Source: Methylocystis sp. (GTDB lineage: Bacteria; Pseudomonadota; Alphaproteobacteria; Rhizobiales; Beijerinckiaceae). From it: a stretch of 64,000 bases of DNA. Positions 35,545-45,004 of this stretch are shown here, one piece after another (within the stretch, counting starts at the first letter, position 1; each line of letters begins with the position of its first letter). The translations under genes were made by a program, and so were the position numbers. The notes beneath the pieces were generated by a model that worked only from the letters and a program-made list of their open reading frames with translations, did no database searches and was not told the origin of the DNA. The stretch lies in the NCBI GenBank assembly GCA_022843405.1, contig JALHNQ010000011.1, positions 1 through 64,000 on the forward strand, read 5' to 3'.

Positions 35545-35880
35545 ATGCTTCGTTGGGCTCGACCGCTGATTGTCGTTCTTACCGTGCTGGCCCTACTGGC
35601 CGGGGGGACCAGCGGAGCTTGGGCCGGAAAAGCCGCTCACGCGTGCGATGGCATGACAGCGTCCATGGTCATGGAAGATTGCATGAGAGGCGGCGGCGAC
35701 GGCGGGGCGACACCCGGTTGCCCGCCGCTGACTTGCGTATCGGCGCAGATTTTTTTGCCTCCCGCAGGCAATTTTGTTTCCCCCATTGTCATCCAGTTCG
35801 TGTCTGCCTCCCTGCCGCGCGACGATCTTGATCTCGACGGACTTTCCGGGCCACCCAACCTTCGACCTCCCATCGCCTGA
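35545..35880 (+). CDS. Secreted Cys/Met-containing hypothetical protein
   Basis: A 111-aa protein with a clear signal peptide (PLIVVLTVLALLAGGTSGAWAGK), then ACDGMTASMVMEDCMRGGG, a small Cys loop (PGCPPLTCVSAQIFLPP) and a Pro-rich end. AGGAG lies 4-5 bases before ATG 35545. The His/Cys/Met content and location between mer and copper-type genes suggest a periplasmic metal-related protein, possibly like DUF2946 proteins; not a firm match. Confidence 0.55.
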   Translation: MLRWARPLIVVLTVLALLAGGTSGAWAGKAAHACDGMTASMVMEDCMRGGGDGGATPGCPPLTCVSAQIFLPPAGNFVSPIVIQFVSASLPRDDLDLDGLSGPPNLRPPIA

Positions 35881-36223
35881 AGCCGCGACATTCGGCTGCA
35901 GCCGCGCCACGCCGAGCAATCGGACGCGCTGCTCGACAGCGCACCTCTCGCTGATGAGGGCGCCGTCACGGATTCAAGTTGCGGGAAAACCAGCAAGAAA
36001 TATCACAAATGCTGCAAGCGCCACCCCTGTGCAATAATAAGCGCTAGGAGAACAAGTTTATTTGTTATTCTATACGCGAGACAATACTTGATATTTATTT
36101 TTATTGCCTACTTTATTCGTTTACTACTTAGACATATATTGATGCGTGTCGACGGCAACGGCAGACCCATAATGTGCAGAAGTCATAAGCTCGCTTTTCC
36201 GTCGCCCAAGAGGAGTTAAACCA
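35881..36223. other. AT-rich intergenic region
   Basis: No gene. Positions about 36040-36150 are strikingly AT-rich for this window (TTTATTTGTTATTC, ATATTTATTTTTATTGCC), with several TATA-like -10 candidates facing the downstream CusF-like gene. Base composition unlike its surroundings suggests an acquired junction or a strong promoter region. Confidence 0.45.
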
Positions 36224-36655
36224 ATGAGGAAAATCCTAAATTCTTTGACATTGACGGTCACCGTCTTGGCGGCGACTTCGCTATTCGGCCAAGCTCGTGC
36301 AGAAAATCGTGATGGCTGCTTCGTGACGCTTAGCCCAACGGAGGCCACACGCGGCATCCGCCACTGGCGTCCGTTATGCGCCGACTGGTATAAACGCATC
36401 GAAGCGCTGCGGCCGTCCCAAGATAACCCTGAGGAAGCGCCGTGGGTGCATGTCGTCGTTCGGAAAATCAACCTTCCCGCGAGTCGCATTACGGTTTCGC
36501 ATGGGGCCATCCCGCAAATTCGCATGCCGGCGATGACGATAAACTTCCCCGTCGCGGATACGGCCCGTCTCGCCACACTCCACGAAGGCGATGAAGTCGA
36601 TATCCAGTGCGAGCATCGCGGTGGCGTGGTGAGAGTCGTCAACTTCCGTATGTAG
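36224..36655 (+). CDS. CusF-like periplasmic copper/silver-binding protein
   Basis: A 143-aa exported protein (signal MRKILNSLTLTVTVLAATSLFGQARA). The C-terminal half is a CusF fold: VVVRKINLPASRITVSHGAIPQIRMPAMTINFPV followed by LHEGDEVDI. The His and the two Met residues (RMPAM) are the Cu/Ag ligands of that family. The N-terminal half (ENRDGCFVTLSP...) is extra compared with E. coli CusF. AGAGGAG precedes the ATG. It probably shuttles Cu(I)/Ag(I) in the periplasm. No CusA-type pump is adjacent. Confidence 0.78.
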   Translation: MRKILNSLTLTVTVLAATSLFGQARAENRDGCFVTLSPTEATRGIRHWRPLCADWYKRIEALRPSQDNPEEAPWVHVVVRKINLPASRITVSHGAIPQIRMPAMTINFPVADTARLATLHEGDEVDIQCEHRGGVVRVVNFRM

Positions 36656-36809
36656 CGGTGAGTTTCGGGCTTGATGAACCTGCGGTGATTGTCATCGACG
36701 ATTGTGGCCGGCTCCACGCCGAACGCCCCAACGCCTGTTCGTTCATTCCAGTGATCGCTGCCAAGATCGTCTGAAATGGCAGGCGCGGTCCAAATCAGGA
36801 GAATAAAGC

Positions 36810-37094
36810 ATGTCGCATGACCATGAGCATTACGTCGCTGATAGCCGGCCATTTCTGAAGACGCTAGCTGGGTGGGCGCTGATCGCTTTTCTCGCGATCG
36901 GCGGGTTCTATCTCGTCACGGAGCATACAGCGCATCTCTTCGGCTTTCTGCCTTATGCGCTCCTTCTCGCTTGTCCGCTGATGCACATGTTCATGCACGG
37001 AGGCCATTCCGGGCATGGCGGCCATCATCCTCGCGAGCGTGACCCAGCGAACGGCGGCGACCGGTCCTCACGAAACGAAACGGAAGAAAATTAG
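36810..37094 (+). CDS. DUF2933-type His-rich membrane protein
   Basis: A 94-aa protein: N-terminal MSHDHEHY, two membrane helices (LIAFLAIGGFYLVTEHTAH; FGFLPYALLLACPLMHMFMHG) and a His/Gly stretch (MHGGHSGHGGHHP). This matches the DUF2933 pattern found in copper-resistance islands. It ends 2 bases before the isoprenylcysteine methyltransferase-like gene, a recurring pair. Confidence 0.75.
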   Translation: MSHDHEHYVADSRPFLKTLAGWALIAFLAIGGFYLVTEHTAHLFGFLPYALLLACPLMHMFMHGGHSGHGGHHPRERDPANGGDRSSRNETEEN

Positions 37095-37096
37095 CC

Positions 37097-37762
37097 ATGA
37101 GCCACGACACTCCTGCTTACGGCCTTTGGTCGCTCGTCATCATCAACACAATATTCTTCATCTTCTTCGCCGCGAGCTTCAGCGTCGGCGGATGGAAAAA
37201 GAACTGGCGATCGCTTGGGCCCTATTCGGCTTTTATCCTGGCGCTCTTCGCGGAAATGTATGGCTTTCCGTTGACGATCTATTTCCTATCGGGATGGCTC
37301 GCAACGCGTTACCCGAACCTAGACTTGTATTCCCACGAGGCCGGCCATCTATGGTCCACCATCTTTGGACTGAAAGGCGACCCGCATTTTAGCCTTCTCC
37401 ATATTTTCAGCCTGGTAGCGATCGCCGGCGGGTTCATCCTTCTCGCCCAATCGTGGAGGCGACTCTATGACGCGCAAAAACGCGGCGTCGTGGCGACGAC
37501 CGGACCTTATGCCCATATCCGTCACCCGCAATATGTCGGGTTCGTCGCCATTATGTTTGGCTTCCTGTTGCAATGGCCAACAATCCCGACCCTCGTCATG
37601 TTCCCGATCATGACGTTCGTTTACGCGCGGCTGGCGCGCCGCGAGGAGCAAGATTCACTCGAACGTTACGGAGACCCCTACCGCGTCTACATGGAACGCG
37701 TGCCGGCGTTCATTCCAAAATTGTCGGGAACGCGATCCCCTCAACGCAGACGCCTCCCTTGA
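37097..37762 (+). CDS. Isoprenylcysteine/phospholipid methyltransferase-like membrane protein
   Basis: A 221-aa integral membrane protein with 5-6 helices and the ICMT/PEMT C-terminal signature: TTGPYAHIRHPQYVGFVAIMFGFLLQWPT, then RREEQDSLERYGDPYRVYMERVPAFIP. In this family that region binds SAM. In bacterial metal islands such proteins accompany DUF2933; the substrate is unknown. It is translated directly after the DUF2933 gene. Confidence 0.82.
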   Translation: MSHDTPAYGLWSLVIINTIFFIFFAASFSVGGWKKNWRSLGPYSAFILALFAEMYGFPLTIYFLSGWLATRYPNLDLYSHEAGHLWSTIFGLKGDPHFSLLHIFSLVAIAGGFILLAQSWRRLYDAQKRGVVATTGPYAHIRHPQYVGFVAIMFGFLLQWPTIPTLVMFPIMTFVYARLARREEQDSLERYGDPYRVYMERVPAFIPKLSGTRSPQRRRLP

Positions 37763-37803
37763 CTGAACCCGACGCTATCGGCGCGTCCTGACGGAGTACG
37801 GCT

Positions 37804-39708
37804 ATGACCGCCAATCAGAAAGCCATGAGCTGCGAGCATTCCAAAGAAGGCGTGCGCGCGCTCGCCACACCAATCGGCGCTTCGTCGGGCATTACTAACG
37901 GGGACGCGATCCCGAGGTTCACGGCCCACGATCAAAGCGACGCGTCCGCAAGCCTGATCGCCTACCAGCGCGATTTCGCCGAGCGCTCAATCCTCTTCTT
38001 GGACGCTCTACGCCAGCGCGCGGACAATCTGCTCGAACACGAACGCCTCGGCTTGCCTGCGCTGCTCGACTTCAAATGGGAGATGCTCATCGATGCGCGC
38101 GCTTTCGAGCATCCGGCCAATTACGCGCTTCTAAGAATTACGGAGGCGCATGGGCATCATGCCGAGACATGCCTCCAGACTGAAAAACCCCCCGTCCTGA
38201 TTGTCGACCCGCGCGCGGGGCACGGACCGGGCATTGGCGGGTTCAAGCGCGAGTCCGAAGTCGGCATGGCGCTGCTCGAAGGCCATCCCGTCTATTTTGT
38301 AATCTTCTTTCCGGAGCCTTGCGAAGGACAGACGCTCGCCGACGTGCTGCATGCGCTGCGGCGCTTCGTCGAAGAGGTCGCGCGTCGTCATCCGGGCAAG
38401 CCGCCGATCCTCTATGGTAATTGCCAGGCCGGCTGGGCCATTACGCTGCTATCGGCCGACTGTCATGGCCTTGTGGGGCCGGCTGTTCTCAACGGCTCGC
38501 CGGTTTCCTATTGGGCCGGTGAATCCGGCTTCAATCCGGCGCGACTCGCCGCTGGTCTGCTCGGCGGCGTGTGGCTGACACATTTTCTGGCCGATCTCGG
38601 CAACGGGCGCCTCGACGGCGCCTGGCTCGCGCAGAATTTCGAGACGTTGAAGCCTGGAAATGCGCTTTGGGACAAATACGCTAATCTTTTTTCGCACATC
38701 GACACGGAGCGCGAGCGCTTCCTAGATTTCGAGCGCTGGTGGAGCGGGTTTCATAGCCTGAGCCGCGAGGAAATCCTTGCGATTGTCGAGAATCTATTCA
38801 TTGGCGATCAACTCGAGCAAGGCGTGTTTCGCGTTTGCGCCAATTGCTTCGCGGATCTGCGCAAAATCAAAAATCCTCTGGTGATCTTTGCCTCCTATGG
38901 CGACAATATCACGCCGCCGCATCAGGCGCTCGGCTGGATCCCGTTCGTCTATAAGAACACGGAAGATCTCAAGGCCGCCGGGCAGCGAATTATCTACCTC
39001 ACCAACCCTCACGTCGGCCACCTCGGCATATTTGTCTCAGCGTCAATCGCCCGCTTCGAGCATCGCGCTATTTTGGAGGGCCTCGACGACATCGCGGCGC
39101 TGCCGCCGGGTCTTTATGAAATGAAGATAGAAAACCCGGGTGGCGATCCTGATTGCCACAGGCCAAAATATTCGGTCCGCTTCGAACCCCGCGACGTCTC
39201 AGAGCTGAAGTTCGATTACCCAGTCGAGGCATTCGAACGCGTCCGCGCCGTCTCACAAATCGGGAATTTGTTCTACTCCACATTCGTCAGCCCGTGGGTG
39301 AAAGCGCTATCGAACCCCTGGACAGCGAATTATTTGCGCTGGATGCATCCAATGCGGACAAGCCGCTACTTGCTGTCGGAGCAATTCTCGCCTTGGATGT
39401 ATGGAGTCGCGGAACTTGCACGGATGGTCGAGAAGGGGAGAGCGCCGCTGGCCGAGACGAACTCTTTTCTCGTTCGCGAACGGGAGGTGGCGGGACGAAT
39501 ATCAACCGCTCTCGATGAATTTCGGGCGTGGCGAGACGTAGCCGAGGAACAGGTCTTCGCGCTGCTCTATGGCTCCCAGCCAGGGATAAGGCGGCAGCGA
39601 AAGGAATCTGCCAACCGTGAACATGTTCACGTCGCGGATGGCGCGGCCTTGGTCATTCAGGACATGCAACCGATTCTGGCCGCCGAAGGCAAGATGGCGG
39701 AGCCGTAG
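37804..39708 (+). CDS. DUF3141 protein (PHA-synthase-like alpha/beta hydrolase)
   Basis: A 634-aa protein of the DUF3141 family, distantly related to class III PHA synthase/depolymerase. The hydrolase-like core shows PVLIVDPRAGHGPGIGGFK, PPILYGNCQAGWAITLLSADC (nucleophile elbow GNCQAG with Cys in place of Ser) and ASYGDNITPPHQAL, HVGHLGIF for the acid/His regions. Family members I recall are about 100 residues longer, and the last 40 residues here (RRQRKESANREHVHV...) look unlike the family. The 3' end may therefore be rearranged, consistent with the phosphotransacetylase remnant that follows. Confidence 0.8.
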   Translation: MTANQKAMSCEHSKEGVRALATPIGASSGITNGDAIPRFTAHDQSDASASLIAYQRDFAERSILFLDALRQRADNLLEHERLGLPALLDFKWEMLIDARAFEHPANYALLRITEAHGHHAETCLQTEKPPVLIVDPRAGHGPGIGGFKRESEVGMALLEGHPVYFVIFFPEPCEGQTLADVLHALRRFVEEVARRHPGKPPILYGNCQAGWAITLLSADCHGLVGPAVLNGSPVSYWAGESGFNPARLAAGLLGGVWLTHFLADLGNGRLDGAWLAQNFETLKPGNALWDKYANLFSHIDTERERFLDFERWWSGFHSLSREEILAIVENLFIGDQLEQGVFRVCANCFADLRKIKNPLVIFASYGDNITPPHQALGWIPFVYKNTEDLKAAGQRIIYLTNPHVGHLGIFVSASIARFEHRAILEGLDDIAALPPGLYEMKIENPGGDPDCHRPKYSVRFEPRDVSELKFDYPVEAFERVRAVSQIGNLFYSTFVSPWVKALSNPWTANYLRWMHPMRTSRYLLSEQFSPWMYGVAELARMVEKGRAPLAETNSFLVREREVAGRISTALDEFRAWRDVAEEQVFALLYGSQPGIRRQRKESANREHVHVADGAALVIQDMQPILAAEGKMAEP

Positions 39709-39712
39709 CGTC

Positions 39713-40042
39713 ATGCCCACGTCTGCTAAGTCTCTCGAGCATCTCATCGAGACGGCGAAAGAACTGGGACCGATCGGAGTCGCGGTGGCGGATGCCGCGC
39801 AAGGCCTGGTCGTTGAGACGCTGAAGAAAGCTCAGCAATTGGGCTTCGCCTGCGCGGCTCGCTTCGCTCGCCCTCGCGGCGCTGATCCATCACCGGATGC
39901 CGCGGCAGCCGATGCATCTCCGGGTTTCCGCGTCGAAGCCTCCCCTGCGCTCCACAACCTGAGCAGGACTGCTGTCCGATGTTGGAGTGACGATCTCCGC
40001 CAACGAAGATTGCGAGATCGCCAGAGGAGCGGCGCCCGATAA
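39713..40042 (+). pseudogene. Phosphate acetyl/butyryltransferase remnant
   Basis: The first 45 codons (LEHLIETAKELGPIGVAVADAAQGLVVETLKKAQQLGF) match the N-terminus of the phosphotransacetylase family as encoded beside DUF3141 genes. After the Gly-Phe the sequence becomes Ala/Arg-rich with no family resemblance and stops at 110 codons (normal about 300 or more). The gene is a 5' fragment fused to unrelated sequence. It suggests the ancestral module once had Pta and perhaps acetate kinase. Confidence 0.6.
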
Positions 40043-40063
40043 GTGTTATCCTGGGAGGAAACG

Positions 40064-40870
40064 ATGGCAAAGAAAAATCATGATGCCGAACCCGTGGGGG
40101 TTGCTCCCGAGATCAGCAAGGATGAGTATCGGGCGACACTGCACGTCCTGCAGGTGGAGCTGGTCAAGTTGCAGAAACACTTCATCGAATGCAACGACAA
40201 GATCTTGGTTCTGATCGAGGGTCGCGACGCCGCCGGCAAAGATGGAGTGATCAAACGGATTGTCCAGCATCTGAGCCCACGCGAAACGCGTGTCGTGGCG
40301 CTGGGAAGGCCATCCGATCGCGATCGCACGGCTTGGTACTTCCAGCGTTACGCGCCTCATTTGCCGGCGGCTCAGGAATTCGTGCTGTTCAACCGCAGTT
40401 GGTACAATCGGGCCGGCGTCGAACGCGTGATGAATTTCTGCACCGACGTGGAATACGAGGAGTTTATGGACACCGTTCTCGACTTCGAGCACATGCTAGT
40501 ACGGTCGGGAATAAAGCTTCTCAAATACTATCTCGATATCAGTCGAGATGAACAAAAGAAACGACTGAAAGATCGCCACGAAGATCCGCTCAAGCAATGG
40601 AAAGTGAGCCCGATCGACGCGCAAGCTATCAAGCACTGGGACGACTACAGCATCGCGCGAAATGAGATGTTCGCGCGTACGCACAATCCAGTCACGCCTT
40701 GGACTGTTGTACGGGCCGACGTCAAGCGGTTGGCGCGTTTGAACCTAATCAAGGATCTGCTGTCGCGATTGCATTACTGCGATAAGGATGCGGCGGCGCT
40801 TCTGGTAAATCCCCAAATCGTTTTCCAATATGAGGAAACATATATCCGAAACCGCATGATCTCCGCCTGA
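40064..40870 (+). CDS. ppk2: Polyphosphate kinase 2
   Basis: A 268-aa PPK2-family kinase that moves phosphate between polyphosphate and nucleoside di- or monophosphates. The P-loop-like Walker A is LIEGRDAAGKDGVIKRI, the Walker B region includes FNRSWYNRAGVERVM, and the lid segment SRDEQKKRLKDRHEDPLKQWKVSPID is complete. Start at 40064 follows GGGAGG at 7 bases. One-domain length indicates class I or III rather than the two-domain class II. Located before PEP synthase, suggesting ATP regeneration under energy limitation. Confidence 0.92.
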   Translation: MAKKNHDAEPVGVAPEISKDEYRATLHVLQVELVKLQKHFIECNDKILVLIEGRDAAGKDGVIKRIVQHLSPRETRVVALGRPSDRDRTAWYFQRYAPHLPAAQEFVLFNRSWYNRAGVERVMNFCTDVEYEEFMDTVLDFEHMLVRSGIKLLKYYLDISRDEQKKRLKDRHEDPLKQWKVSPIDAQAIKHWDDYSIARNEMFARTHNPVTPWTVVRADVKRLARLNLIKDLLSRLHYCDKDAAALLVNPQIVFQYEETYIRNRMISA

Positions 40871-40934
40871 ACCGGAAATTTCGTCGAAAGAGCGCCCGAA
40901 ATGAGCAGATGACAGCTCGATATGGAGGAACTCC

Positions 40935-41081
40935 ATGGCCGCTCCGGCCGCTGAGAGTAAAACTTCGGGCGACGGCCGTGTCCGGCGACGAGTCTATCAG
41001 CAGAGCGCCCGCGCAACGTTTCGATTTGCGCAGAGGGGAATGATCCGCGGTCAATATGCTCTAATATCGAATAGGCCCTGA
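40935..41081 (+). CDS. Small basic ORF with strong ribosome site
   Basis: A 48-aa reading, MAAPAAESKTSGDGRVRRRV..., absent from the ORF track. GGAGGAA lies about 5 bases upstream of the ATG. It is basic (VRRRVYQQSARATFRFAQRG) with no membrane helix and no family known to me. It fills the gap between ppk2 and ppsA; a short leader peptide is another possibility. Confidence 0.35.
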   Translation: MAAPAAESKTSGDGRVRRRVYQQSARATFRFAQRGMIRGQYALISNRP

Positions 41082-41121
41082 CGAAGTCAGAGGGCGCACA
41101 ACCTTCGCGCGGGAGGATCCA

Positions 41122-43527
41122 ATGGCTGCTGACGCCCAACACATCGTATGGTTCGAAGAGATTACGCGTCACGATGTTGCGCGCGTTGGCGGCAAGAACG
41201 CCTCGCTGGGCGAAATGGTCGCCAATCTCGTCGCAAAGGGCGTCAAGGTCCCGCCCGGATTTGCGACGACGGCCGACGCTTATTGGCGCTTCATCGACAG
41301 CAATGGATTGAGGACCGTCATAGCCGAGACGCTTGCCGATCTCGAAGCCGGCGGCCTATCGCTCGCCGAAGCAGGCCAAACCATCCGCCGCGCCATTTTG
41401 CGCGGCAGTTGGTCGCCCGAAATGGCTGATGCGATCACGAGCGCCTACCGCGACCTCTGCCGACGCCTAGGCAAGGCGGAAGCCGACGTCGCCGTCCGTT
41501 CGAGCGCGACGGCGGAGGACCTTCCCGACGCCAGCTTCGCGGGACAACAAGAGACCTATCTCAATATTCGGGGAGAACAGGCCCTGCTCGATGCTTGTCG
41601 GCGCTGCTACGCCTCGCTCTTCACCGATCGGGCGATCAGCTACCGCAAAGCGAAAGGGTTTGACCATATGAAGGTCGCGCTTTCTGTCGGGGTTCAGAGC
41701 ATGGCGCGTTCCGACATCGGCGGCGCAGGCGTGATGTTTTCGATCGACACTGAAACCGGCTTCGACAAGGTGGTTTTGATCAACGCGGCCTGGGGTCTTG
41801 GCGAGAATGTCGTTCAGGGTGCCGTCGACCCGGACGAATATCTGACGTTCAAGCCATTTCTCTTCGACGCCGCGCTGTCGCCGATCGTGGAGAAAAAGCG
41901 CGGCGACAAGGCGGTCAAGATGATCTACGCCAGCGACGGCGACCATCCGACGCACAACGTTCCGACCTCCAAGGCCGAACGCGCCGCTTTTGTCCTCAGC
42001 GACCAGGATATCCTGACCTTGTCGCGCTGGGCCTGCGTCATCGAAAACCATTACGGCCAGCCCATGGACATGGAATGGGCCAAGGACGGCGAGACCAGCG
42101 AACTTTTCATCGTGCAGGCGCGCCCGGAGACCGTGCAGTCGCGACGCGAAGCGAGCGCCCTGAAGACATATCGGATCAAGAACAAAGGCCGAAAGATCGT
42201 TTCAGGACTCGCCATCGGCGACGCCGTGGTGGCGGGCAAGGTTTGCGTGATCGAAAGCGCTCGCGACATCGCGCGCTTCGTCGACGGCGCCATTCTGGTC
42301 ACGCAAACGACCGATCCAGATTGGGTGCCGATCATGAAACGGGCCGCAGCGATCATTACCGATCACGGCGGTCGGACGTCACATGCGGCCATCGTCAGTC
42401 GCGAGCTTGGTCTGCCAGCGATTGTCGGGGCCGGCAACGCGACGCATGTCCTGCATGATGAACAGCTCGTAACCGTGTCCTGTGCAGAGGGCGATCTGGG
42501 GTTCGTCTATGAAGGCGTGGCCGATTATGAAACCGAAGGTCTCGACCTTGCCGCTATTCCAATGACGCGCACCAAGATCATGCTCAACCTTGCCGATCCA
42601 GCGGCGGCGTTTCGCTGGTGGCGCATACCTGCCGATGGAGTCGGTCTTGCCCGCATGGAGTTCGTCATCAACAACCACATCAAGATTCATCCCATGGCTC
42701 TCGTCCACTATGACACGCAAAAGAACGAAGACGCCAAAAGCAGCATCGCGCAATTGACCTTCGGATATGACGATAAGACCGAATATTTTGTGGATCGGCT
42801 CGCCCAGGCGCTCGCGCGCATCGCAGCCTCGCGCCATCCGGCTCCCGTGATTGTGCGGATGAGCGACTTTAAAACCAACGAATACGCCAATCTGATCGGC
42901 GGCGCCGAGTTCGAGCCTAAGGAAGAAAATCCAATGCTCGGTTTTCGCGGCGCCTCCCGCTATTACTCTCCGCGTTACCGAGAAGGGTTCGCGCTCGAAT
43001 GCCGCGCCATCCGCCGCGTGCGCGAGCAGATGGGATTCAAGAATGTCATCGTGATGATCCCTTTCTGCCGTTCAACAAAGGAAGCAGACCGCGTCCTCGA
43101 GGTCATGGCGGCCAATGGTTTGAAGCGTGGCGACGACGGCCTTCAAGTCTATGTGATGTGCGAAATCCCTTCCAACGTGATTTTGGCGAAAGCCTTCGCC
43201 GAGCGGTTCGACGGCTTCTCGATCGGCAGCAACGACCTGACCCAGCTCACGCTCGGCGTCGACCGCGATTCGACAGATTTGGCGAATCTCTTCGACGAAC
43301 AGGATGAGGCGGTGAAATGGATGATTCAAACGGTCATCGCCGAAGCGCGTAAGGCCGGGGCAAAGGTTGGGCTATGCGGACAAGCGCCCAGCGACCATCC
43401 CGAGTTCGCCGAGTTTCTCGTCGCATGTGGGATCGACTCCATGTCGGTCACGCCGGACAGTTTCATCGCGGTGAAGCGCCACGTGGCGGCGGCGGAAGCC
43501 GCAGAGTTAGAGATGAAGATCAATTAG
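41122..43527 (+). CDS. ppsA: Phosphoenolpyruvate synthase
   Basis: An 801-aa PEP synthase (pyruvate + ATP + H2O to PEP + AMP + Pi). N-terminal ATP-grasp domain: VGGKNASLGEMV, VRSSATAEDLPDASFAGQQETYLN. The central swivelling domain carries the catalytic His in DHGGRTSHAAIVSRELGLPAIVG. The C-terminal PEP-binding barrel has VGLARMEF, MLGFRGASRYY and GSNDLTQLTLGVDRDS, with the active Cys region GLCGQAPSD. Length is standard. GGGAGGA lies about 5 bases before the ATG. It allows gluconeogenic carbon flow and links to PPK2 through AMP/ATP balance. Confidence 0.95.
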   Translation: MAADAQHIVWFEEITRHDVARVGGKNASLGEMVANLVAKGVKVPPGFATTADAYWRFIDSNGLRTVIAETLADLEAGGLSLAEAGQTIRRAILRGSWSPEMADAITSAYRDLCRRLGKAEADVAVRSSATAEDLPDASFAGQQETYLNIRGEQALLDACRRCYASLFTDRAISYRKAKGFDHMKVALSVGVQSMARSDIGGAGVMFSIDTETGFDKVVLINAAWGLGENVVQGAVDPDEYLTFKPFLFDAALSPIVEKKRGDKAVKMIYASDGDHPTHNVPTSKAERAAFVLSDQDILTLSRWACVIENHYGQPMDMEWAKDGETSELFIVQARPETVQSRREASALKTYRIKNKGRKIVSGLAIGDAVVAGKVCVIESARDIARFVDGAILVTQTTDPDWVPIMKRAAAIITDHGGRTSHAAIVSRELGLPAIVGAGNATHVLHDEQLVTVSCAEGDLGFVYEGVADYETEGLDLAAIPMTRTKIMLNLADPAAAFRWWRIPADGVGLARMEFVINNHIKIHPMALVHYDTQKNEDAKSSIAQLTFGYDDKTEYFVDRLAQALARIAASRHPAPVIVRMSDFKTNEYANLIGGAEFEPKEENPMLGFRGASRYYSPRYREGFALECRAIRRVREQMGFKNVIVMIPFCRSTKEADRVLEVMAANGLKRGDDGLQVYVMCEIPSNVILAKAFAERFDGFSIGSNDLTQLTLGVDRDSTDLANLFDEQDEAVKWMIQTVIAEARKAGAKVGLCGQAPSDHPEFAEFLVACGIDSMSVTPDSFIAVKRHVAAAEAAELEMKIN

Positions 43528-43699
43528 GCGTTAGGGACCAGATGCCGAAGGCTGAACCCTATCGGCCATATCAAATGAACTGGCGAAACGTTGATGCGCG
43601 AATTTCGCTAAGACGACGAAAGTGAAGTCGGGGGTTTTCGCGGTTCGCGAGACGACCTCAATCGCGCGTCTCTCAGCTGTCAAGACACAGGGGGCGGAC

Positions 43700-44722
43700 A
43701 TGAAAATCGTGATCTTTGAAGCCGAATCGCGCGAACGAGCAGCATTCGATAGCTTGACCTCTACCGCTGAACTGCGGCTCGTCGCCGAGCCGCTTGCCGC
43801 CGCGAATGTACATAGCTTCTCGGATGCAGAATTGATTTCAACATTCATCTATTCGGAGCTCAGCCGCGGGATCCTCGAACAGCTCCCATCCCTGAAGCTG
43901 ATCTCGACTCGATCGACCGGATACGATCACATCGACATGGCCTATTGCGCGGAGCGCGGAATCACCGTCTGCAACGTCCCAAGTTACGGCGAAAACACGG
44001 TTGCCGAGCACGTCTTCGCGCTTCTGCTTGCTCTCAGCCATCGCCTCTTCGAGGCCGTGGAACGCGCGCGTTCCGGCCGATTCTCGCCTGAAGGCCTGCA
44101 AGGCTTCGATCTCGCGAGCAAGACGATCGGCGTCGTTGGCGCAGGAAGCATTGGCCGCCATGTGATTCGCATCGCCAAAGGATTCGGAATGAATGTGCTC
44201 GCTTACGACGTGACGACCGATTCGCAGCTCGTCGAGCATCTCGGATTCCGCTACGCGACCTTTGATGAGCTGCTCGCGCACTCGGATGTGATCACGCTCC
44301 ACGCTCCGGCGACACCCGCGACTTATCATCTGCTCTCGGCCAAGACGTTCGCACGGATGAAGAACGGCGTCATCATCGTCAACACGGCGCGCGGAAGCCT
44401 GATCGATTCTCTTGCGCTGATCCAAGCGCTCCGCTCGGGCAAGGTGGCTGGCGCCGGACTCGACGTCTTGCCCGACGAGCCTTTGATCCGCGAGGAGGCC
44501 GAACTTATCTGCTCGATCTTCTGCAATCAGCACGACCTGCGCGATCTCGTGGCGGATCATGTACTGCTGCGGATGCCAAACGTAATCGTTACGCCGCATA
44601 GCGCTTTCAATACAAGGGAAGCCGTAGGTCGAATAGTCGAGACCACGGTCGCAAATATCCACGCCTTCCTCGAAGGCCATCCGCAGAACATCGTTAGCAA
44701 ATCGCCATCGCGCATGAACTAA
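43700..44722 (+). CDS. D-2-hydroxyacid (D-lactate) dehydrogenase
   Basis: A 340-aa NAD-dependent D-isomer dehydrogenase. Start is moved to 43700, where family homology begins (MKIVIFEAESRERAAF). The NAD site is TIGVVGAGSIGRHVIRIAKGFGM. The catalytic Arg, Glu and His lie in VNTARGSLID, LDVLPDEP and VIVTPHSAFNTREAVGR. Closest by eye to fermentative D-lactate dehydrogenases (LdhA). It would reoxidise NADH during fermentation. A C-terminal fragment of a paralogue lies at 61447-61557. Confidence 0.87.
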   Translation: MKIVIFEAESRERAAFDSLTSTAELRLVAEPLAAANVHSFSDAELISTFIYSELSRGILEQLPSLKLISTRSTGYDHIDMAYCAERGITVCNVPSYGENTVAEHVFALLLALSHRLFEAVERARSGRFSPEGLQGFDLASKTIGVVGAGSIGRHVIRIAKGFGMNVLAYDVTTDSQLVEHLGFRYATFDELLAHSDVITLHAPATPATYHLLSAKTFARMKNGVIIVNTARGSLIDSLALIQALRSGKVAGAGLDVLPDEPLIREEAELICSIFCNQHDLRDLVADHVLLRMPNVIVTPHSAFNTREAVGRIVETTVANIHAFLEGHPQNIVSKSPSRMN

Positions 44723-44795
44723 GCGTCGAGCTATTGATCATCGAAGTCCGCCGGGCCAATGTCATGGCGAAAGCGGGAAGCTTTAGGTCTTGCGG

Positions 44796-45004
44796 ATGCT
44801 GATCGAGCTTAAAGGGTCGGCGGGAGACGGGTTATTGTCTCACTCGGAATTTTTGGCGGTCGGAGTTGATCCCACGCTCGCGCAAGAACTCCTAGCCGCT
44901 AAGGTCACGTTTTCCGGAACGTCAATTACACCGGAATATCGCCGCTGCTCTCCTGGCTCATCCTCGTTATGATCTTCATTCTCGTCTATGGACTGTTTGT
45001 CTAG
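44796..45004 (+). pseudogene. Small membrane protein interrupted by a frameshift
   Basis: MLIELKGSAGDGLLSHSEFLAVGVDPTLAQ... reads well for about 40 codons. At AAGGTCACGTTTTCCGG the sensible frame changes to FRNVNYTGISPLLSWLILVMIFILVYGLFV-stop, a membrane helix. The T-run suggests a one-base slip. Unshifted it would be a protein of about 70 aa with one C-terminal helix. Family unknown. The interval 45005-45208 shows nothing further. Confidence 0.4.
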
